A stretch of 17,717 nt of DNA from JAAYAY01 sp964429355. GTDB lineage: Bacteria > Planctomycetota > Planctomycetia > Pirellulales > Thermoguttaceae. Of the stretch, positions 15,291 to 17,717 are shown piece by piece. The notes under the pieces were generated by a model. That model was not told the origin of the DNA. It searched no databases and was given only the letters and a program-made list of their open reading frames with translations. The first letter of the stretch is position 1. Each line of letters starts with the position of its first letter. A program made the position numbers and the translations under genes. Where the stretch lies: positions 1 through 17,717 of the forward strand of contig CAYSCH010000190.1 in the NCBI GenBank assembly GCA_964429355.1, read 5' to 3'.

Positions 15291-15388
15291 TGCATAAGCG
15301 AGCGTCGACCTTCACCGCCACCACGGCCGCGTGTGCCGCCGGCGGTCAATCGTTGACGTTTGCCGGGACATGGCGGAGTAGCTGCCCA

Positions 15389-17717
15389 ATGGACTCAAAT
15401 GACACAGGCGTCCCCTGTTCTAAGCTGTCGCAAGTCGTGCAGGTTGACGGAGAGAAATGCGTCAACTGCCACGCATGTATCGCGGTCTGCCCGGTCAAGA
15501 TCTGCAACGACGGCTCGGGCGACTATGTGAACGTCGATCCCAATCGCTGTATCGGTTGCGGCCGGTGTCTCGAAGCATGTACGCATGATGCCCGTTACCT
15601 GGAAGACCATCTCGGAGAGTTCCTCCAAGCATGTAAGAATGGGGAACCGACGGTGGCGATTGTAGCGCCCTCCGTCGTCGCAAACTTCCCCGGCCAGTAT
15701 CTTCATTTTAATGGATGGCTGAAATCGCTGGGCGTGTCAGCCGTATTCGACGTGGGCTTTGGTGCCGAACTGGCAGCAAGAAGCCTGGCGGAGCACTTAA
15801 ACACCGGCACGCGAGGGCCCGTGATCGCGTCTCCCTGCCCGGCGGTTGTCTCCTATGTCGAACAATACCGGCCGGCTCTGCTGCCGTATCTGGCGCCGGT
15901 CGATAGTCCGATGATCCACACGGTGAAGATGATTTGGGACCATTGTCCGCAGTTTCTCGATCATGGCATTGTGGTCGTCTCGCCATGTCCTTCAAAGGTC
16001 CGAGAATTCGAGGCCGCCGGAGTCGCCGCGATCCAGGTCAACTTCGCCTCCGTGAATCGACATCTTCGGCAGAACGGCATCGACTTGGAGTCTTTTGACG
16101 CCGCAGACTACGACGGTCCGTCGCCCGGCGCCGGACTGTTCTTTCCAGCCCCCGGTGGTCTCCTTCGTACGCTGGAACGATGGATCCCCGACCTTCGCAA
16201 CAACACTCGGCGAATCGAAGGCCAGGAAACGCTCTACGGATACCTTGAAACGCTGGAAAATGTGATCGCACCTGGTCCGGCCTCGCTTCCGGTCCTCATC
16301 GACTGCCTCAACTGCAGGCATGGGTGCAACCTTGGACCTGCTTCGGCATTGCGTGACCAGGCTCCGGATGTGTCGGAGGCCTTGCTCCGGCAGCGGTACA
16401 GAGAACAGTGCGAGTCGGCTGGGATCTTCGGACCTATGGCCACCGATCGTGAGATTCGAGATACCATCGAGCGCTACTGGAAACCGCCGGGAGAGACGCG
16501 GACATTTCAGGATCGATCGGCGGGCGCGTGCGTGAATCGTCCCAGCCGGCAACAGCGGGCCCAGATCCTTCACTCGATGCACAAATATTCCGACAAGGAT
16601 CTGTATGACTGTTGTTCCTGTGGATATCAGTCGTGCGAAATGATGATGCTGGCCATCCACAACGGCCTGAATCGCCCGGAGAACTGCCATCACTACCTGA
16701 TACAAGAGCGGGAGATTGCCAGGGCCCAAGTGAGCAAATATCACGGGCATCTCGAAGAAATGGTCGCCCAACGCACGGCGGAATTACGGGAGGCCAACGA
16801 GAAGCTTCGACAGGAAATGAGCGATCGCAGGCGGGCCCAGGAGGCCGTCGACGACAGCAATCAGAAGGTTCGCGATGTCCTGCGGGGAACCCCGATTGCA
16901 CAGTTCGTAATCGACAATCGCCACCGAGTGATCCACTGGAACAAGGCGCTCGAGCAAATCACGGGACTGACAGCTAAACAGATGATCGCTACGCAAGATC
17001 ACTGGAGGGCCTTCTATTCGACTCCGAGGCCGTGCCTTGCAGATCTGCTTGTGGATGACCGTGTTGACTCTCTCGACAAGCATTACGGCCCCCAGCTTCA
17101 GAAGTCCACGCTCGTGGAAGGCGCCTACGAGGGTTGGGGATTCTTTCCGGCCGTCGGTGGGAACGATCGATGGCTCAGCTTCATTGCCGCCATCATTAAG
17201 GACGCGAAAGGCGTTGTCGTCGGTGCCATCGAGACGGTCGAGGATATCACCGAACGGAAGCTCGCCGAGGATGCCCTGGCCGAATCCCAACGTCGAGCCG
17301 AAGAAGCCAACAAGGCGAAGAGTGCTTTTCTGGCCAACATGAGTCATGAAATCCGTACGCCCATGACCGCCATCCTCGGGTACACGGAACTCCTGGCGTC
17401 GGAATGTTCCGCCCATTGCCAGTGCGGCAGAACGTCGCTCCGCGAGAACCTTCGCACTATCTCCCGCAACGGAGAAGCCTTGCTCGCAATCATCAACGAT
17501 ATCCTCGACCTCTCCAAGATCGAAGCAGGGGAAATCCATGTAGACTTCGGCCCCTGCCACCCCATCCAGATCGCCGTCGACGTCATTGACCTCCTGCGAG
17601 AGGAGGCACACCGGAAGGGCCTTGCCCTGTCGCTCAAGTTGGCCACCCCCATCCCGGTTATTATCAACGTTCCGCTTAATTATTGGTTTTTCAAGATTTG
17701 GTCTTCTAGTGTTCGGA
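15389..17717 (+). CDS. [FeFe]-hydrogenase-like sensor histidine kinase (3' partial)
   Basis: The frame is open from ATG 15389 (GGAG ten bases upstream) to the right edge, 776 codons with no stop. Domains in order: two [4Fe-4S] motifs, C24-x2-C27-x2-C30-x3-C34 and C54-x2-C57-x2-C60-x3-C64; an [FeFe]-hydrogenase large-subunit domain (~85-320) with L1 ASPCP (Cys150), L2 SPCPSKVRE (Cys200, Lys203, Glu206) and L3 CLNCRHGC (Cys306, Cys309, Cys313); a further Fe-S domain C408-x2-C411-x4-C416-x16-C433 with AIHNGLNRPENC; a coiled coil (~445-490); PAS/PAC (~495-620, ending ETVEDITERK); and HisKA with the phospho-acceptor motif SHEIRTP at His653. No membrane helix was seen, so it should be cytoplasmic. 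The predicted role is sensing H2 or redox state and autophosphorylation. The ATPase domain is outside the window, and the last ~16 residues do not fit the kinase family. Confidence 0.85.
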   Translation, partial: MDSNDTGVPCSKLSQVVQVDGEKCVNCHACIAVCPVKICNDGSGDYVNVDPNRCIGCGRCLEACTHDARYLEDHLGEFLQACKNGEPTVAIVAPSVVANFPGQYLHFNGWLKSLGVSAVFDVGFGAELAARSLAEHLNTGTRGPVIASPCPAVVSYVEQYRPALLPYLAPVDSPMIHTVKMIWDHCPQFLDHGIVVVSPCPSKVREFEAAGVAAIQVNFASVNRHLRQNGIDLESFDAADYDGPSPGAGLFFPAPGGLLRTLERWIPDLRNNTRRIEGQETLYGYLETLENVIAPGPASLPVLIDCLNCRHGCNLGPASALRDQAPDVSEALLRQRYREQCESAGIFGPMATDREIRDTIERYWKPPGETRTFQDRSAGACVNRPSRQQRAQILHSMHKYSDKDLYDCCSCGYQSCEMMMLAIHNGLNRPENCHHYLIQEREIARAQVSKYHGHLEEMVAQRTAELREANEKLRQEMSDRRRAQEAVDDSNQKVRDVLRGTPIAQFVIDNRHRVIHWNKALEQITGLTAKQMIATQDHWRAFYSTPRPCLADLLVDDRVDSLDKHYGPQLQKSTLVEGAYEGWGFFPAVGGNDRWLSFIAAIIKDAKGVVVGAIETVEDITERKLAEDALAESQRRAEEANKAKSAFLANMSHEIRTPMTAILGYTELLASECSAHCQCGRTSLRENLRTISRNGEALLAIINDILDLSKIEAGEIHVDFGPCHPIQIAVDVIDLLREEAHRKGLALSLKLATPIPVIINVPLNYWFFKIWSSSVR

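Larger units (their letters stand above)
15061..15388. other. 328-base intergenic region with no gene
   Basis: No supported coding sequence lies between the isomerase/epimerase stop and the hydrogenase-like kinase start. It holds the hairpin at 15088-15123, a C8 run near 15205, a possible promoter with a central palindrome at 15262-15290, and the GGAG at 15375-15378 ten bases before the kinase ATG. Confidence 0.65.

Overview
The window is GC-rich and reads as a planctomycete scaffold, most likely Pirellulales-like and probably from a metagenome, because it carries a 10-N scaffold gap. The evidence is the protein content: large secreted beta-propeller proteins, a secreted PQQ-like protein with a WPCFRGPNGDG start, an HzsA-related diheme protein, Tat-exported TIM-barrel and nucleoside-hydrolase-like proteins, and long Pro/Ser/Gln-rich linkers. 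A repeat element of a kind I recall from planctomycete genomes points the same way. No tRNA, rRNA, CRISPR array, transposase or phage gene was seen.

Layout. Positions 1-4381 are on the plus strand: the 3' part of a secreted Ig-like/linker protein, holA (DNA polymerase III delta subunit), and a lipoprotein of unknown function. Positions 4392-11989 are on the minus strand. In transcription order they hold an HzsA-related diheme cytochrome/beta-propeller protein, a PQQ-like beta-propeller protein, a small ankyrin protein, a peptidyl-alpha-hydroxyglycine alpha-amidating-lyase-like NHL propeller, and a Uma2-family nuclease-fold protein with its own candidate promoter. A folded Y-shaped repeat lies between the first two. 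A short plus-strand HEAT-repeat lipoprotein gene (12235-12822) converges on a minus-strand Tat-exported nucleoside-hydrolase-like gene across a 10-bp inverted repeat. That gene is divergent from a plus-strand Tat-exported sugar phosphate isomerase/epimerase-like gene.

From 15389 to the right edge runs one open, unfinished plus-strand gene. It encodes a two-[4Fe-4S] ferredoxin domain, a [FeFe]-hydrogenase-like catalytic domain, a further Fe-S domain, a coiled coil, a PAS domain and a HisKA dimerisation domain. This is a candidate H2/redox-sensing histidine kinase and the most interesting item here. All four predicted H-cluster cysteine ligands are present, but the proton-relay cysteine and the Met of the MPC motif are replaced, as expected of a sensor rather than a turnover enzyme. 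The last ~50-60 bases are AT-rich and do not continue the expected kinase sequence, so the edge may be an assembly break or an insertion.

How the genes may work together is inference. The minus-strand block sets three exported propeller proteins side by side, one with two c-type haem sites, which suggests a periplasmic redox or substrate-processing module. The divergent Tat pair looks like exported sugar/nucleoside-type catabolism. The Fe-S kinase would sense H2 or redox state, but its output partner lies outside the window.
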